Assembly (NCBI RefSeq): GCF_004765805.1
Contig: NZ_SBIU01000003.1
Location: 186,001 to 250,000 of the forward strand
Direction of reading: 5' to 3'
DNA from: Halorussus halobius
Lineage (GTDB): Archaea > Halobacteriota > Halobacteria > Halobacteriales > Haladaptataceae
DNA length: 64,000 nucleotides
Of the stretch, positions 25,725-34,159 are shown one piece after another. Positions within the stretch are counted from its first letter, which is position 1. Every line of letters starts with the position of its first letter. A model generated the notes under the pieces. That model searched no databases, had not been told where the DNA came from, and worked only from the letters and a program-made list of their open reading frames with translations. Position numbers and translations under genes: made by a program.

Positions 25725-26453
25725 CTACGCCTCCCGGTGGCTCGCCCGCGTGGCGGTCGCCTTGAACGAGGCCACCACGTCGACGCCCTCCTGTAGGCCC
25801 AACTGCTCGACGCTCGACGCCGTGACCAGCGCCGCGACGCCCTCGTCCGCGCCCACGTCCACGAGGACGCGCGCGACCGCCTCGCCGCGGTCGAGGCCGA
25901 CGACGACGCCCGCGAACCGATTGCGAGCGCTGGTGGCCGCTTCGGCCGGCGCGTCCGTCGGGTCGTGGAGGGTCACCGCGTCCGCGCGGACCGCGACCTG
26001 CACCGGGGTCCCGTCCGGCGTCGTCCCGGTGGCATCGTCGCTTCGGCCACTGTTCGATTCCGGGGCCAGCGCCCGGACCCGACCGGCGGGGGTGTCGACG
26101 CTCACGAGTTCGCCTTCGCGGGCTCCGACCCGTCCCGACAGCACCGTCTCCTCGACCCGCGCGGTTCCGGTGAACTCCGCGCGGAGGCGCTCGAAGCGCG
26201 CCAGCAGGTCGCGGGCGTCGTCGGTGAGTCGGCTCCCGCCGCCGCCCGACCCGCCGCGCTGGCGGACCACCAGCGGGCCGACCGATTCTTCGAGGTCGGT
26301 GAGCCGCTGGTGGGCCCGCGAGTACGACCGCCCGAGCGCGTCGGCGGCCCGGTTGAGCGACCCCGCCTCGTCGATGGTCCGGAGGAGCTCGGCGTCGGCG
26401 GCGTCGAACCGCACGCCGTCGGTCCGGAGGTGGGCCTCGAATCCGGCGTCCAT
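25725..26453 (-). CDS. ModE-like transcription regulator with TOBE domains
   Basis: A 242-aa protein. An N-terminal LysR-type winged helix (about residues 10-75: ELLRTIDEAGSLNRAADALG, SYSRAHQRLTDLEE) is followed by two TOBE/Mop-like oxyanion-binding modules (about 105-160 and 180-235). This layout is that of molybdate-responsive ModE. Glycine and serine runs separate the domains. ATG at 26453 starts just before the helix-turn-helix. It is divergent from the halocyanin gene and may regulate molybdate uptake elsewhere. Confidence 0.85.
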   Translation of the reverse strand: MDAGFEAHLRTDGVRFDAADAELLRTIDEAGSLNRAADALGRSYSRAHQRLTDLEESVGPLVVRQRGGSGGGGSRLTDDARDLLARFERLRAEFTGTARVEETVLSGRVGAREGELVSVDTPAGRVRALAPESNSGRSDDATGTTPDGTPVQVAVRADAVTLHDPTDAPAEAATSARNRFAGVVVGLDRGEAVARVLVDVGADEGVAALVTASSVEQLGLQEGVDVVASFKATATRASHREA

Positions 26454-26592
26454 GTGGTCCGGGAGGCGGGGGAGTTCCAAAGTCGTTGGGTCGGCCGCGA
26501 CCGGCCGGCGTCGGGGGCCTCGTTCCGGGCGGAGGTCGTTCCCGGGCCGAACCCGTTCGGCCCGACTCTCGTCGGTCGAGAACGTGAGCGGG

Positions 26593-26599
26593 TTTATAT
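26593..26599 (+). promoter_or_regulatory. TATA box of the halocyanin gene
   Basis: TTTATAT is centred about 33 bp before the ATG at 26629, giving a leader of only a few nucleotides. Confidence 0.6.
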
Positions 26600-26628
26600 C
26601 CCCCATCGGCGGGAACCTCCGGATACAG

Positions 26629-27249
26629 ATGACCTCCCACACGCTCCGCTCCGGCGACGGCATCGAGCGACGAACGTTCCTGAAGGGCGCGGCGGGCGTC
26701 GCCGGCGTCGCGGTCGCCGGCACCGGCGCGACCGCACCCGTGACGGCCCAGTCGGCCTTCGACGGGTGGTTCGACGGTGTGAGCAACTACGACGGCGTGG
26801 TCGACCGGACCGACGAGTCCGAGGTGACGATCGAGGTTGGTGCGCAGGGCAACGACGGTAACTTCGCCTTCGGCCCGGCTGCGGTCCGCATCGCGCCCGG
26901 AACGACGGTAGTCTGGGAGTGGACCGGCAAGGGCGGCAGTCACGACGTGGTCGCCGAGAGCGGTGCGTTCAGCAGCGAACTGGTCGGCGACACGGGCCAC
27001 ACCTTCGAGTACACCTTCGAGCAGGCGGGCGTGAGCAAGTACGCCTGCACGCCCCACAAGGCGATGGGGATGAAGGGCGCGGTCGTGGTCGGCGAGGACG
27101 CGGCCGCCGACGCGCCGGCGGCCGCCGCGTCGGCGTCGGGCGGGCGGAGCCTCACCGAACTGCTCACGCTCGGGTTCGCGGGAGCCATCGTGGCGGGACT
27201 GTTCGGCCTCCCGTTGGCCGACCAGCGCTCGAAGCGCCGCGAGGCGTAG
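26629..27249 (+). CDS. Halocyanin-type blue copper protein with C-terminal membrane anchor
   Basis: A 206-aa exported electron carrier. A twin-arginine signal (ERRTFLKGAAGVAGVAVAG, residues 13-31) precedes a plastocyanin-like domain (about 60-150). The type 1 copper ligands are visible: His in KGGSHDVV, then Cys, His and Met in YACTPHKAMGMKG. An Ala/Ser linker leads to one C-terminal helix (about 177-197) and a basic end. The signal peptide lacks a lipobox Cys, so anchoring is probably by the C-terminal helix. Confidence 0.92.
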   Translation: MTSHTLRSGDGIERRTFLKGAAGVAGVAVAGTGATAPVTAQSAFDGWFDGVSNYDGVVDRTDESEVTIEVGAQGNDGNFAFGPAAVRIAPGTTVVWEWTGKGGSHDVVAESGAFSSELVGDTGHTFEYTFEQAGVSKYACTPHKAMGMKGAVVVGEDAAADAPAAAASASGGRSLTELLTLGFAGAIVAGLFGLPLADQRSKRREA

Positions 27250-27426
27250 GCCGGGACCTCGACCCGTCCCCGTCGTCGGCGCGGGCACTGCAACCACGTC
27301 TCCGAACGTCTCCGGCGTATTCTGAGACGACGACTGCAAAACCGGTGGCGAAACCTCGAACGCTCTCTATCTCCGGAACCGTACCCACAGCCTCGAACCC
27401 CCCGGCGCGCGCGTCGTTCGCATGAC

Positions 27427-27447
27427 CCCGCCTCGCCCGTTCAGTCC
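27427..27447 (-). repeat. Dispersed 21-mer, copy 2 (inverted)
   Basis: The reverse complement matches 6847-6867 at 20 of 21 positions. As there, it lies near a TGGCGCGA hairpin. Confidence 0.55.
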
Positions 27448-27510
27448 GCCGGCGGACAATCCGCGTCCGCCGGGGTCTGCGCAAGCGAAGCGCGCGCAGG
27501 CCCCGCGCAG

Positions 27511-27537
27511 GTTGGCGCGAGCTGAACTCGCGCCAGC
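27511..27537. repeat. Dispersed hairpin element, copy 2
   Basis: An 11-bp stem (one G-T pair) with loop CTGAA. The core TGGCGCGA is shared with copies at 6696-6732 and 54426-54460. Confidence 0.6.
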
Positions 27538-27580
27538 GCGCGCCGACGTAGACCAGACGAACTGGCGCGCGCCGACGTAG
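27536..27580. repeat. 16-bp direct repeat, 29-bp period
   Basis: An identical 16-mer occurs at 27536-27551 and 27565-27580. It lies at the truncated end of the 5'-nucleotidase remnant, so a short duplication may be part of that gene's decay. Confidence 0.6.
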
Positions 27581-27788
27581 GGGAGCCCGTCGACCACGGC
27601 GGTCGGCGAACCGGCGGGTCGCGGCGGCGTCCCGGTAGACGTTCGCGGTGAGCCGCTGCTGGGGCGACTCGGCGACTATCTCCCCGAGCGGTCCGGACTC
27701 GAAGTCGTGGTTGCCGAACGTCTCGAAATCGGGCTCGACCGCGCGGAAGCAGTCGAGTGCCCGCCGAACGGTGCCGAGGTGGTCGCTC
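27556..27788 (-). pseudogene. Remnant of a UshA-type 5'-nucleotidase/metallophosphoesterase
   Basis: Reading the minus strand from about 27788 gives LDCFRAVEPDFETFGNHDFE, then LTANVYRDAAATRRFAD. This matches the metal-binding GNHDFE block and the following SANV strand of secreted 5'-nucleotidases. A stop codon (TAA) lies in frame just upstream, and at about 27602 the protein-like reading moves to another frame (TAVVDGLPYVGARQF) before ending at a direct repeat. Only about 75 codons of an expected 450 or more remain. It also contains the promoter of the divergent tfe gene. Confidence 0.55.
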
Positions 27789-27794
27789 CGATGG

Positions 27795-27802
27795 TTTTAA
27801 AC
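27795..27802 (+). promoter_or_regulatory. TATA box of tfe
   Basis: TTTTAAAC is centred about 28 bp before the tfe ATG at 27827, consistent with a leaderless mRNA. Confidence 0.6.
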
Positions 27803-27826
27803 GGTCGAACGCCCCACTTGAACACA

Positions 27827-28363
27827 ATGGCTTTTGAGGACCTCCTCGAAGACCCGGTAATCCAGAAGTATCTTCACGAGCTGGTCGGTCCCAAGGGGAT
27901 GCCGGTCGCGGCCGCGCCGCCGGACGGCGAGGTCACCGACGAGGAGCTCGCCGAGGAGCTCGACCTCGAACTCAACGACGTGCGCCGCGCGCTGTTCATC
28001 CTCTACGAGAACGACCTGGCGACCTATCGCCGGCTCCGCGACGAGGACTCGGGCTGGCTCACCTACCTCTGGACGTTCCAGTACGAGAACATCCCGGACA
28101 ACCTCGAAGCGGAGATGCACCGGCTGCTGGACGCGCTCGAAAACCGTCAGGAGTACGAACACCAGCACGAGTTCTACCTGTGTGAGGTGTGTTCGATTCG
28201 GTTCGAGTTCGGCGAGGCGATGGACTTCGGCTTCGAGTGTCCCGAGTGTGGCTCGCCCCTGGAGTCGATGGAGAACAGCCGGCTCGTCGACGCGATGGAG
28301 CACCGCATCGAGCAGTTGCGCGAGGAACTCAACGTCGAGCAGCTCGAAGAGGCCGAGGCATAG
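27827..28363 (+). CDS. tfe: Transcription initiation factor TFE (TFIIE alpha homologue)
   Basis: A 178-aa basal transcription factor that helps open promoter DNA with TBP, TFB and RNA polymerase. The N-terminal winged helix (about residues 1-95, with VTDEELAEELDLELNDVRRA) is followed by a zinc ribbon whose Cys pairs are visible in LCEVCSIRFEF and ECPECGSPL (about 123-148). The acidic C-terminal helix completes the archaeal form. ATG at 27827 is set by the TATA box; the next gene begins one base after the stop. Confidence 0.95.
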   Translation: MAFEDLLEDPVIQKYLHELVGPKGMPVAAAPPDGEVTDEELAEELDLELNDVRRALFILYENDLATYRRLRDEDSGWLTYLWTFQYENIPDNLEAEMHRLLDALENRQEYEHQHEFYLCEVCSIRFEFGEAMDFGFECPECGSPLESMENSRLVDAMEHRIEQLREELNVEQLEEAEA

Positions 28364-29083
28364 ATGGTCGTCCTCGCAACCAAGGTGTACGTACAGGGCG
28401 AGGCCCGCGAACGCGCGCTCGACGCGCTCCGGTCGCTCGCGGACAACGCGGTCGGCGACCTCGAGGTCGAGTACACGGTGGGCGTGCGCCACGACGAGTT
28501 CGCCACGGTCACGCTGGAGGGCGACGACGAGGTGGTCGCGCGAAACCTGCTCCGCGAGGAGTACGGCGAGATAACCCCGGAGTTCGAGGCCGGCGAGACC
28601 TACGTCGGCACGCTCGAAGGCTGGGACGAGGAGGGGTTCGTCCTCGACGCGGGCGAGCGAGTCCGGATTCGGGCGAGCGAGCTCGGACTCGGACAGGGGA
28701 CGCCGATCCAGATCGTCGAGCGGTTCGGCCTCGTCCAGCACATGCCGCTTCGGTTCGTCTACGGTGACCAGGCCGATGTAGACGACGGGCATGCGGACGG
28801 CGACGCCGACGAGGACGGCGGTTCCCACCGACTCGCCGACGCCGAGCGCGACCGCCTCTACGAGTGGACGCGGGGCTCGGGCCGGGTGAACGTCAACAGC
28901 GCCACCCGGGGCGAGGTGCGCGCGACGGTCAACCGCGCGGGTCACGCTCGGGACATCGTGACGGTCGAACGACTCGGCCTGTTAGAGCAGAGCGTCGTCT
29001 GCAAGGACGAGACCGACCCGCCGGGACTGCTGGCGGCGGTCGGCGACTACCTGCCGGCCGAGATTCGTTGCGTCATCCCCTGA
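28364..29083 (+). CDS. DUF2110 family protein
   Basis: A 239-aa archaeal protein of unknown function, typically found beside tfe. It has an N-terminal alpha/beta segment (VVLATKVYVQGEARERALDA), a middle beta-barrel-like stretch (GETYVGTLEGWDEEGFVLDAG), a species-specific acidic insert near residues 140-158 and a conserved-looking C-terminus (RVNVNSATRGEVRATVNRAG, then LPAEIRCVIP). The start directly abuts the tfe stop, so it is almost certainly cotranscribed, suggesting a role connected with transcription or RNA. Confidence 0.82.
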   Translation: MVVLATKVYVQGEARERALDALRSLADNAVGDLEVEYTVGVRHDEFATVTLEGDDEVVARNLLREEYGEITPEFEAGETYVGTLEGWDEEGFVLDAGERVRIRASELGLGQGTPIQIVERFGLVQHMPLRFVYGDQADVDDGHADGDADEDGGSHRLADAERDRLYEWTRGSGRVNVNSATRGEVRATVNRAGHARDIVTVERLGLLEQSVVCKDETDPPGLLAAVGDYLPAEIRCVIP

Positions 29084-29091
29084 CGGTTCCC

Positions 29092-29862
29092 ATGAATCGA
29101 CGACTCCTGCTCGCGGTCGCGTCGCTCGCGCTCCTGTCGCTGACCGCCGGGTGTATGGGCATGTTCGGCCCCGGCGAGATAAGCGACGAGCAGTTGACGG
29201 GCGACGAGAACGCGACCTACGACTGGGACACCACCGCCGACGTCCACCTCAACGTCACCAGCGGCGAGTACGTCGCAACCTACGACTTCACGAACCGGTC
29301 GGAGCTCGCGGTCCACCAGCGCCAGTCGTTCGGTGAGGAGGGGCCGGTCGAGGTCGGGACGGTCCGGTTCCGCTATCCGAACGGCACCGTGGTCGCGCTG
29401 GGCCAGGAGCGCGTGCACCGACAGGACGACCAGACGCTTTTCGAACTCCCGGCCGAGGACGGGACGTTGGCGTACACCGCGCCCCATCGGGGCAAGACGT
29501 TCACCACGCCCGTCTACGTCGAGGGCTCGTACGAGGTCGTCCTGCCCGACGGGATGCGGGTCGGGGCCCCGATACTGAGTCAGGTCCGGCCGAACGCCGA
29601 CGACCGGGAGCTGCGGGACGGCCGGACCCACCTGCGGTGGGGTTCGGTGACCAGCGACAGCCTCGTGGTTCGGTTCTACCTCGCGCGGGACCTCACCATC
29701 TTCGGCGGCGTCGTCGCCGCGGCCCTCGTCGTCGGCCTCGTCGGACTGGGCTACGTCCGGCTCCAGATTCGGGAGCTCGAACGCCGGCGCGAGGAGATGG
29801 GACTGGACGTCGACACGGGCGACGACGAGTTCGACCAGGGGCCGCCGCCCGGGATGGGGTAG
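29092..29862 (+). CDS. Membrane-anchored lipoprotein (DUF5803-like)
   Basis: A 256-aa exported protein. A signal peptide ends in the lipobox LTAGC (Cys21), then a beta-rich extracellular domain (about 35-195), one transmembrane helix (about 206-226), and a charged cytoplasmic tail (RELERRREEMGLD). It starts 8 bp after the DUF2110 gene and may share its transcript. The family name is from memory of haloarchaeal annotations; the function is unknown. Confidence 0.75.
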   Translation: MNRRLLLAVASLALLSLTAGCMGMFGPGEISDEQLTGDENATYDWDTTADVHLNVTSGEYVATYDFTNRSELAVHQRQSFGEEGPVEVGTVRFRYPNGTVVALGQERVHRQDDQTLFELPAEDGTLAYTAPHRGKTFTTPVYVEGSYEVVLPDGMRVGAPILSQVRPNADDRELRDGRTHLRWGSVTSDSLVVRFYLARDLTIFGGVVAAALVVGLVGLGYVRLQIRELERRREEMGLDVDTGDDEFDQGPPPGMG

Positions 29863-29927
29863 TCGCGGCCGAACGACCCCGCCGGGAGAGCGCTCGCTTT
29901 TTGGTCGCGTGACCGCTACGGACGGTC

Positions 29928-30617
29928 ATGCGAGTAGCGCTGGTCACCGTCGGCGACGAACTGCTGAGGGGCGACACCGTAAACACCAACGCCGCGTGGC
30001 TGGGCGAGCGCCTGACCGACCGGGGCGCGAGCGTCGAGCACGTCGCGGTGGTGCCCGACAGGGAGGCCGACGTCGCCCGCGTGGTCAACGAACTCCGCGC
30101 CGAGCACGACGCCGTCGTCGTCACCGGCGGGCTCGGGCCGACCCACGACGACCGCACCATGGAGGGCGTCGCGGCGGCCGTCGGCGTCCCGGTCGAGGAA
30201 CACGACGAGGCCGTGGCGTGGCTCGCCGAGCAGGGCGGCTACACGCACGCTGACCTCGCGGAGGGGACGGCCCACCTGCCGAAGGGGTCGCGGCTGCTCC
30301 CCAACGAGGTGGGCGTGGCACCGGGTTGTGTGGTCGAGGGCGTCTACGTCCTGCCGGGCGTCCCCGAGGAGATGCACGCGATGTTCGAGTCGGTCGCCGA
30401 CGAGTTCTCGGGCGACCGCCGCCACGTCCGGGTCGTGGCGGCCGACGAGCCCGAGAGCGCGCTGATAGACCGGCTGGCCGACCTCCGGGCTCGGTTCGAC
30501 GTGACCGTCGGGAGCTACCCCGGCGACCACGTCCGGCTCAAGCTTCGGAGTACCGACGAGGACGAACTCGACCGCGCGTCGGCGTGGCTGCGCGAGCGAG
30601 TCGACTCGGCGGAGTGA
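29928..30617 (+). CDS. CinA-like molybdopterin-binding domain protein
   Basis: A 229-aa protein with the MoaB/MogA-type fold that forms the N-terminal half of CinA: VTVGDELLRGDTVNTNAAWL (residues 6-25) and VVTGGLGPTHDDRTMEG (about 65-81). The nicotinamide-nucleotide amidase half found in bacterial CinA is absent. Proteins of this type are annotated as molybdopterin-binding or competence/damage-inducible. GCTTTTTGG (about 29895-29903) is a possible TATA box at leaderless distance. Confidence 0.88.
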   Translation: MRVALVTVGDELLRGDTVNTNAAWLGERLTDRGASVEHVAVVPDREADVARVVNELRAEHDAVVVTGGLGPTHDDRTMEGVAAAVGVPVEEHDEAVAWLAEQGGYTHADLAEGTAHLPKGSRLLPNEVGVAPGCVVEGVYVLPGVPEEMHAMFESVADEFSGDRRHVRVVAADEPESALIDRLADLRARFDVTVGSYPGDHVRLKLRSTDEDELDRASAWLRERVDSAE

Positions 30618-30638
30618 CCCGGCGTCCGGCGGGCCGAG

Positions 30639-30749
30639 CTACCGGTAGAAGTAGACCAGCCACGCGACGACCAGCAGGATGCCGAGTCCGCCGACGACGA
30701 TACCTGCGGCGTTGGCCGGGACCGACGCGGATTCTGCGAGTACGAACAT
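30639..30749 (-). CDS. 36-residue single-helix membrane microprotein
   Basis: A 37-codon frame (stop included). A short N-terminus with one Glu is followed by a single hydrophobic helix (about residues 15-33, with GIVVGGLGILLVVAWLVYF) and a final Arg. It sits convergent to the CinA-like gene, 21 bp from its stop. An AT-rich GTTAAGGG on the minus strand (about 30772-30779) lies about 27 bp upstream. Function unknown. Confidence 0.5.
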   Translation of the reverse strand: MFVLAESASVPANAAGIVVGGLGILLVVAWLVYFYR

Positions 30750-31040
30750 ACCCGGAGGTTCCGGAGCGGGTCCCTTAACGCTTGCCAAGCCGCCCCGGAC
30801 CTCGCGCCGTCGTCGGGCGAAATCCCGGGTTGAAACAGCGAACGGTCGGGAAACGTCGGCCTACCGGACGTTCGTTTCCGAGCCGAGACTCGTTTTTTCG
30901 ACCCGCTCGGGGACGAAACACTACGTTGCGCGGATGAACGGTCGCCAACAGTCGACCCGGTTTATGCGTCGTTCCGGCGAACGCCGTCGTGTCCGCGCCG
31001 GTCGCACCGAGCGGGCGACCGACGCGGCGGGAGAGTACCA

Positions 31041-31745
31041 ATGTCACGGCAGAACCAACAGCCAGCGGGACGCGTCGGTCAGGAATCGTACGGCGGTAAA
31101 ACGACGGGCGGCACGCAGCAACCCATGGGGCAGTCGAGCGGAATGGGCGGCCAGCAGATGGGCGGTCAGGGCGGAATGGGCGGCCAGCAGATTGGCGGTC
31201 AGGTAGGGAGCCAACAGTTCGGCGGGGCAGGGACGTCCCACCAGCAGACCCACCAGCAGGTCGGCCAGCAGTTCGAGTCCGAGCTGACGCCCGAACTCAA
31301 CGAGGCGCTCGAAGCGTTCGACCGCGTGGGCGAGATCGCCGCGTGGTGCGCCGACAGATGCATCGAGAGCGGCCCGCAGATGGCCGAGTGCGCTCGCCTG
31401 TGTAACGACCTCGCGGACCTGGCGGAACTGAACGAGAAGCTCATCGCCCGCGACTCCATCAACGGGCCGGAACTAGCCGAGACGTTCCTCCGGGTCGCCC
31501 ACGAGGGGCTGCCGATACTCGAACAGTACCAGCAGTCACCACACGTCCAGGAGACTCTGCACGCGGTCGACCAGGCCATCGAGTCGACGAACCAACTGCT
31601 GACGTCCATCGGCGGCCAGCACCAGCAGGGGTTCCAGGAGATGGCCCAGCAGACGCAGCAGGGCGGGATGGACCAGCAGGGCGGAATGGGCCAGCAGGGC
31701 ATAGGCCAACAGTCGCAGGGCCAGCAGTTCCCGCAGTCGTACTGA
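31041..31745 (+). CDS. Gln/Gly-rich protein with a Cys-bearing helical core (DUF326/Csp-like)
   Basis: A 234-aa protein in three parts. The first 80 residues are low-complexity with repeated MGGQQ-type units. A helical core (about 85-190) has four Cys spaced C-x3-C-x9-C-x3-C (AAWCADRCIES, MAECARLCND), like the start of DUF326 and copper-storage Csp four-helix bundles, though most of the extra Cys of true Csp are missing. The last 35 residues are again Gln/Gly/Met-rich. A TATA-like GGTTTATGC (about 30959-30967) predicts a leader of roughly 50 nt. Metal storage is a guess from the Cys pattern. Confidence 0.75.
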   Translation: MSRQNQQPAGRVGQESYGGKTTGGTQQPMGQSSGMGGQQMGGQGGMGGQQIGGQVGSQQFGGAGTSHQQTHQQVGQQFESELTPELNEALEAFDRVGEIAAWCADRCIESGPQMAECARLCNDLADLAELNEKLIARDSINGPELAETFLRVAHEGLPILEQYQQSPHVQETLHAVDQAIESTNQLLTSIGGQHQQGFQEMAQQTQQGGMDQQGGMGQQGIGQQSQGQQFPQSY

Positions 31746-31822
31746 CCCACTGGGGCCGCACCCGGCGCGGCGCTTTTTTCGGTATCGGACGGTTTTTGCA
31801 CCGGACCCGCGTAGTTCGTGGT

Positions 31823-32980
31823 ATGCGACGCATCGGCGTGGTCGTCAACCCCGTCGCCGGAATGGGCGGCCGAGTGGGACTGAAAGGCACTGACGGGAAG
31901 GTCGCGGAGGCCCGCGAGCGCGGGGCGGAGCCGCGCGCGCCCGACCGGGCGACCGAGGCGCTGCGCGCACTCCGCGAGCGCACGAGCCAGCGCGGGGGCG
32001 ACGCCGCCGTCGAGCTTCTGACCTACGGCGGCCGGATGGGCGCGGACGAGGCCCGCGAGGCCGGCTTCGACCCCGAGGTCGTCGGCGACCCGGTCGGGTC
32101 GCCGACGATCGACGAATCGTCAGGGAGCGAGACCACCGCCGAGGACACCCGCGAAGCCGTCCGGCGGTTCGTCGAGGAAGGCGTCGACCTCGTTCTGTTC
32201 GTCGGCGGCGACGGCACCGCGGTCGACGTGGCCGAGACGCTCGATCACCTCGACGCCGACGTGCCGATGCTCGGCGTGCCGGCGGGCGTGAAGGTGTACT
32301 CGGCGGTGTTCGCGGTGTCGCCCGAGGCGGCCGGCCGGGTGGCCGCCGACTTCGACCGGACCGAGACCCGCGAGGTCAACGACATCGACGAGGACGCCTA
32401 CCGCGAGGGCGAGGTCCGCGCCGACCTGAAGGCGCTGGCCGAGGTGCCGGTCGCCGAGGACCTCCAGTCGAGCAAGCAGGTCGGCGGCGGCACCGTCGAG
32501 AGCCTCGCGGCCGGCGTGGCCGAGGACGCTCGCGCGGACGCGGGCGGGACCTACGTCCTCGGGCCGGGCGGCACCGTCGGCGCGGTGAAGGCCGAACTCG
32601 GGTTCGACGGGTCGCCGCTCGGCGTCGACGTGTGGCGCGGGGTCTCCGGAAGTAGTGCGACCGGCGGCTCGTCGGACGGCGGCGAGGTGCTGGTCGCGGA
32701 CGCCAGCGCCGACGAGATTCTGGACGCGCTGGGCGACCGGAACGTCGTCGTGGTGTCGCCCATCGGCGGGCAGGGGTTCGTCTTCGGCCGTGGCAACGAC
32801 CAGCTCTCGCCCGCGGTCCTCCGGCGGTGCGACGTCGAGATCGTCGCCTCGAAGCGAAAGCTCGACGGGCTGGGCGTCCTCCGGGTCGACACGGGCGACG
32901 AGGCGGTCGACGAGTCGTTGCGGGGCTGGCACAAGGTCCGGGTCGGTCGGTTCGAGCGCCGGATGATGAAGGTAGTTTAA
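31823..32980 (+). CDS. ATP-NAD kinase-like protein (COG3199)
   Basis: A 385-aa cytoplasmic protein of the NAD kinase/diacylglycerol kinase fold. IGVVVNPVAGMGG opens the nucleotide-binding domain (residues 4-16), LFVGGDGTAVDVAE is the GGDGT motif (about 133), and GVPAGVKVYSAVFAVSP and SPIGGQGFVFGRGNDQLSP complete the family pattern. The true NAD kinase is probably elsewhere; COG3199 members are of uncertain substrate. GGTTTTTGC (31790-31798) is a likely TATA box for the ATG at 31823. Confidence 0.85.
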   Translation: MRRIGVVVNPVAGMGGRVGLKGTDGKVAEARERGAEPRAPDRATEALRALRERTSQRGGDAAVELLTYGGRMGADEAREAGFDPEVVGDPVGSPTIDESSGSETTAEDTREAVRRFVEEGVDLVLFVGGDGTAVDVAETLDHLDADVPMLGVPAGVKVYSAVFAVSPEAAGRVAADFDRTETREVNDIDEDAYREGEVRADLKALAEVPVAEDLQSSKQVGGGTVESLAAGVAEDARADAGGTYVLGPGGTVGAVKAELGFDGSPLGVDVWRGVSGSSATGGSSDGGEVLVADASADEILDALGDRNVVVVSPIGGQGFVFGRGNDQLSPAVLRRCDVEIVASKRKLDGLGVLRVDTGDEAVDESLRGWHKVRVGRFERRMMKVV

Positions 32981-33037
32981 GGCACAATAATGGTCCCTTA
33001 GTCAGGCTTAAGGTAGTCGGTCACCCACTGTTCCAAC

Positions 33038-34066
33038 ATGGAAACCCGCAAGGTACAGCGGCTCGGGCCCTCGACGCTGGCGATGACCCTGCCGGCCGAG
33101 TGGGCCTCGGAGAACAACGTCGAGAAAGGCGACGAGGTCTCGCTCCGGATGGGCGGCAAGGGAACGCTGACGGTCCTGCCCGAGTCCACCCAGACCGAGG
33201 AGTCCGAGGCCGTCATCCACGCCGAGGAGCTCGACGCCGGCGCGGTCGAGCGCGCCATCGTCTCCCAGTACGTCCTCGGGCGGCGAGTCATCCACGTCCG
33301 GAGCGAGGAGGCCCTCGACAGCGCCATCATCAACGCGGTGTACAAGGCCGAGACCCAGCTCATGGGACTGGGCGTCGTCGAGGAGACTCCCGACAGCATC
33401 GCCATCAGGTGTTCGGTCGACCCCGAGGACTTCAGCCTCGACAACCTGCTCGAACGCCTCGAAAACACCGGTTCGACCATGCGCGGCGAGGCGGTCAAGG
33501 CGCTGGCCCACGGCAACCCCGACCTCGCCGAGCGCGCCCTGAATCGGGAGCGACAGGCCAACAAGATATTCGTCCTGCTGCTCCGGCTCATCTTCACCGC
33601 CTACCAGAACCCCACGCTGGCCCGCGCGGTGGACCTCGACACTGGCTTCCCGCTCATCGGCTATCGCTCCATCGCGAAGAACCTCGAACTCACCGCCGAC
33701 AACGCCGAGGACATCGCCGAGATCGCGCTCGACGCCGAGGGCCACACCCTCGACGTGGACGGCGCGACGATGCGGCGCATCCGGGAGTTCACCGACCAGG
33801 TCGACGAGATCACGGCGCTGGCGGTCAAGGCCGCCGTCGAGCGCGACTACGACACCACCCTGGAAGTGCGGGCGCTGTTCCACGAGATCGGCGACCGCGA
33901 GAGCGACATCCTGTCGGACCTGCCCGAGATGGACAACGACGCGCTGCTGGCGGTCCGCGAGGTGCTGGTCAGCCTCCAGCAGACCGCCCAGTACGCCATG
34001 CGGAACGCCGAGATCGCCGCGAACCTCGCGCTGAACGAGGAGAGCGAGCACACCACCATCAAGTAG
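33038..34066 (+). CDS. AbrB-PhoU family phosphate uptake regulator
   Basis: A 342-aa protein. The N-terminal SpoVT/AbrB-like DNA-binding segment (METRKVQRLGPSTLAMTLPA, about residues 1-50) is joined to two helical PhoU domains (about 115-215 and 225-320, for example HEIGDRESDILSDLP). This fusion is common in haloarchaea, where such proteins are thought to tune phosphate transport. No pst genes are adjacent. GCTTAAGG (33006-33013) is centred about 28 bp before the ATG. Confidence 0.9.
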   Translation: METRKVQRLGPSTLAMTLPAEWASENNVEKGDEVSLRMGGKGTLTVLPESTQTEESEAVIHAEELDAGAVERAIVSQYVLGRRVIHVRSEEALDSAIINAVYKAETQLMGLGVVEETPDSIAIRCSVDPEDFSLDNLLERLENTGSTMRGEAVKALAHGNPDLAERALNRERQANKIFVLLLRLIFTAYQNPTLARAVDLDTGFPLIGYRSIAKNLELTADNAEDIAEIALDAEGHTLDVDGATMRRIREFTDQVDEITALAVKAAVERDYDTTLEVRALFHEIGDRESDILSDLPEMDNDALLAVREVLVSLQQTAQYAMRNAEIAANLALNEESEHTTIK

Positions 34067-34159
34067 CTGGGGACGGACCGGGTCGGCGCTCTCGGCCCGC
34101 CAACGACCGCGTTCTACCCCGACGCCGGGGATTCGTCCACGAGCCTCGTCGACTCGTCA

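Larger units (their letters stand above)
27250..27555. other. Intergenic region with dispersed repeats
   Basis: About 300 bp between the halocyanin gene and the nucleotidase remnant. It contains a dispersed 21-mer, an exact GTCCGCCGGCGGAC palindrome (about 27443-27456), a TGGCGCGA hairpin and one arm of a 16-bp direct repeat. I see no intact gene here; a minus-strand frame ending around 27280 has some protein-like stretches but no start or family. Confidence 0.5.

Noticed and set aside
27164..27484. Minus-strand frame of about 106 codons opposite the end of the halocyanin gene
   Set aside because: It has a short protein-like stretch but no recognisable family, overlaps a certain gene on the other strand and includes dispersed-repeat sequence.
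31124..31210. Short repeats of GGGCGGCCAGCAG type resembling a CRISPR or microsatellite
   Set aside because: They are in frame and encode the MGGQQ-rich segment of a protein; there are no spacers of even length.
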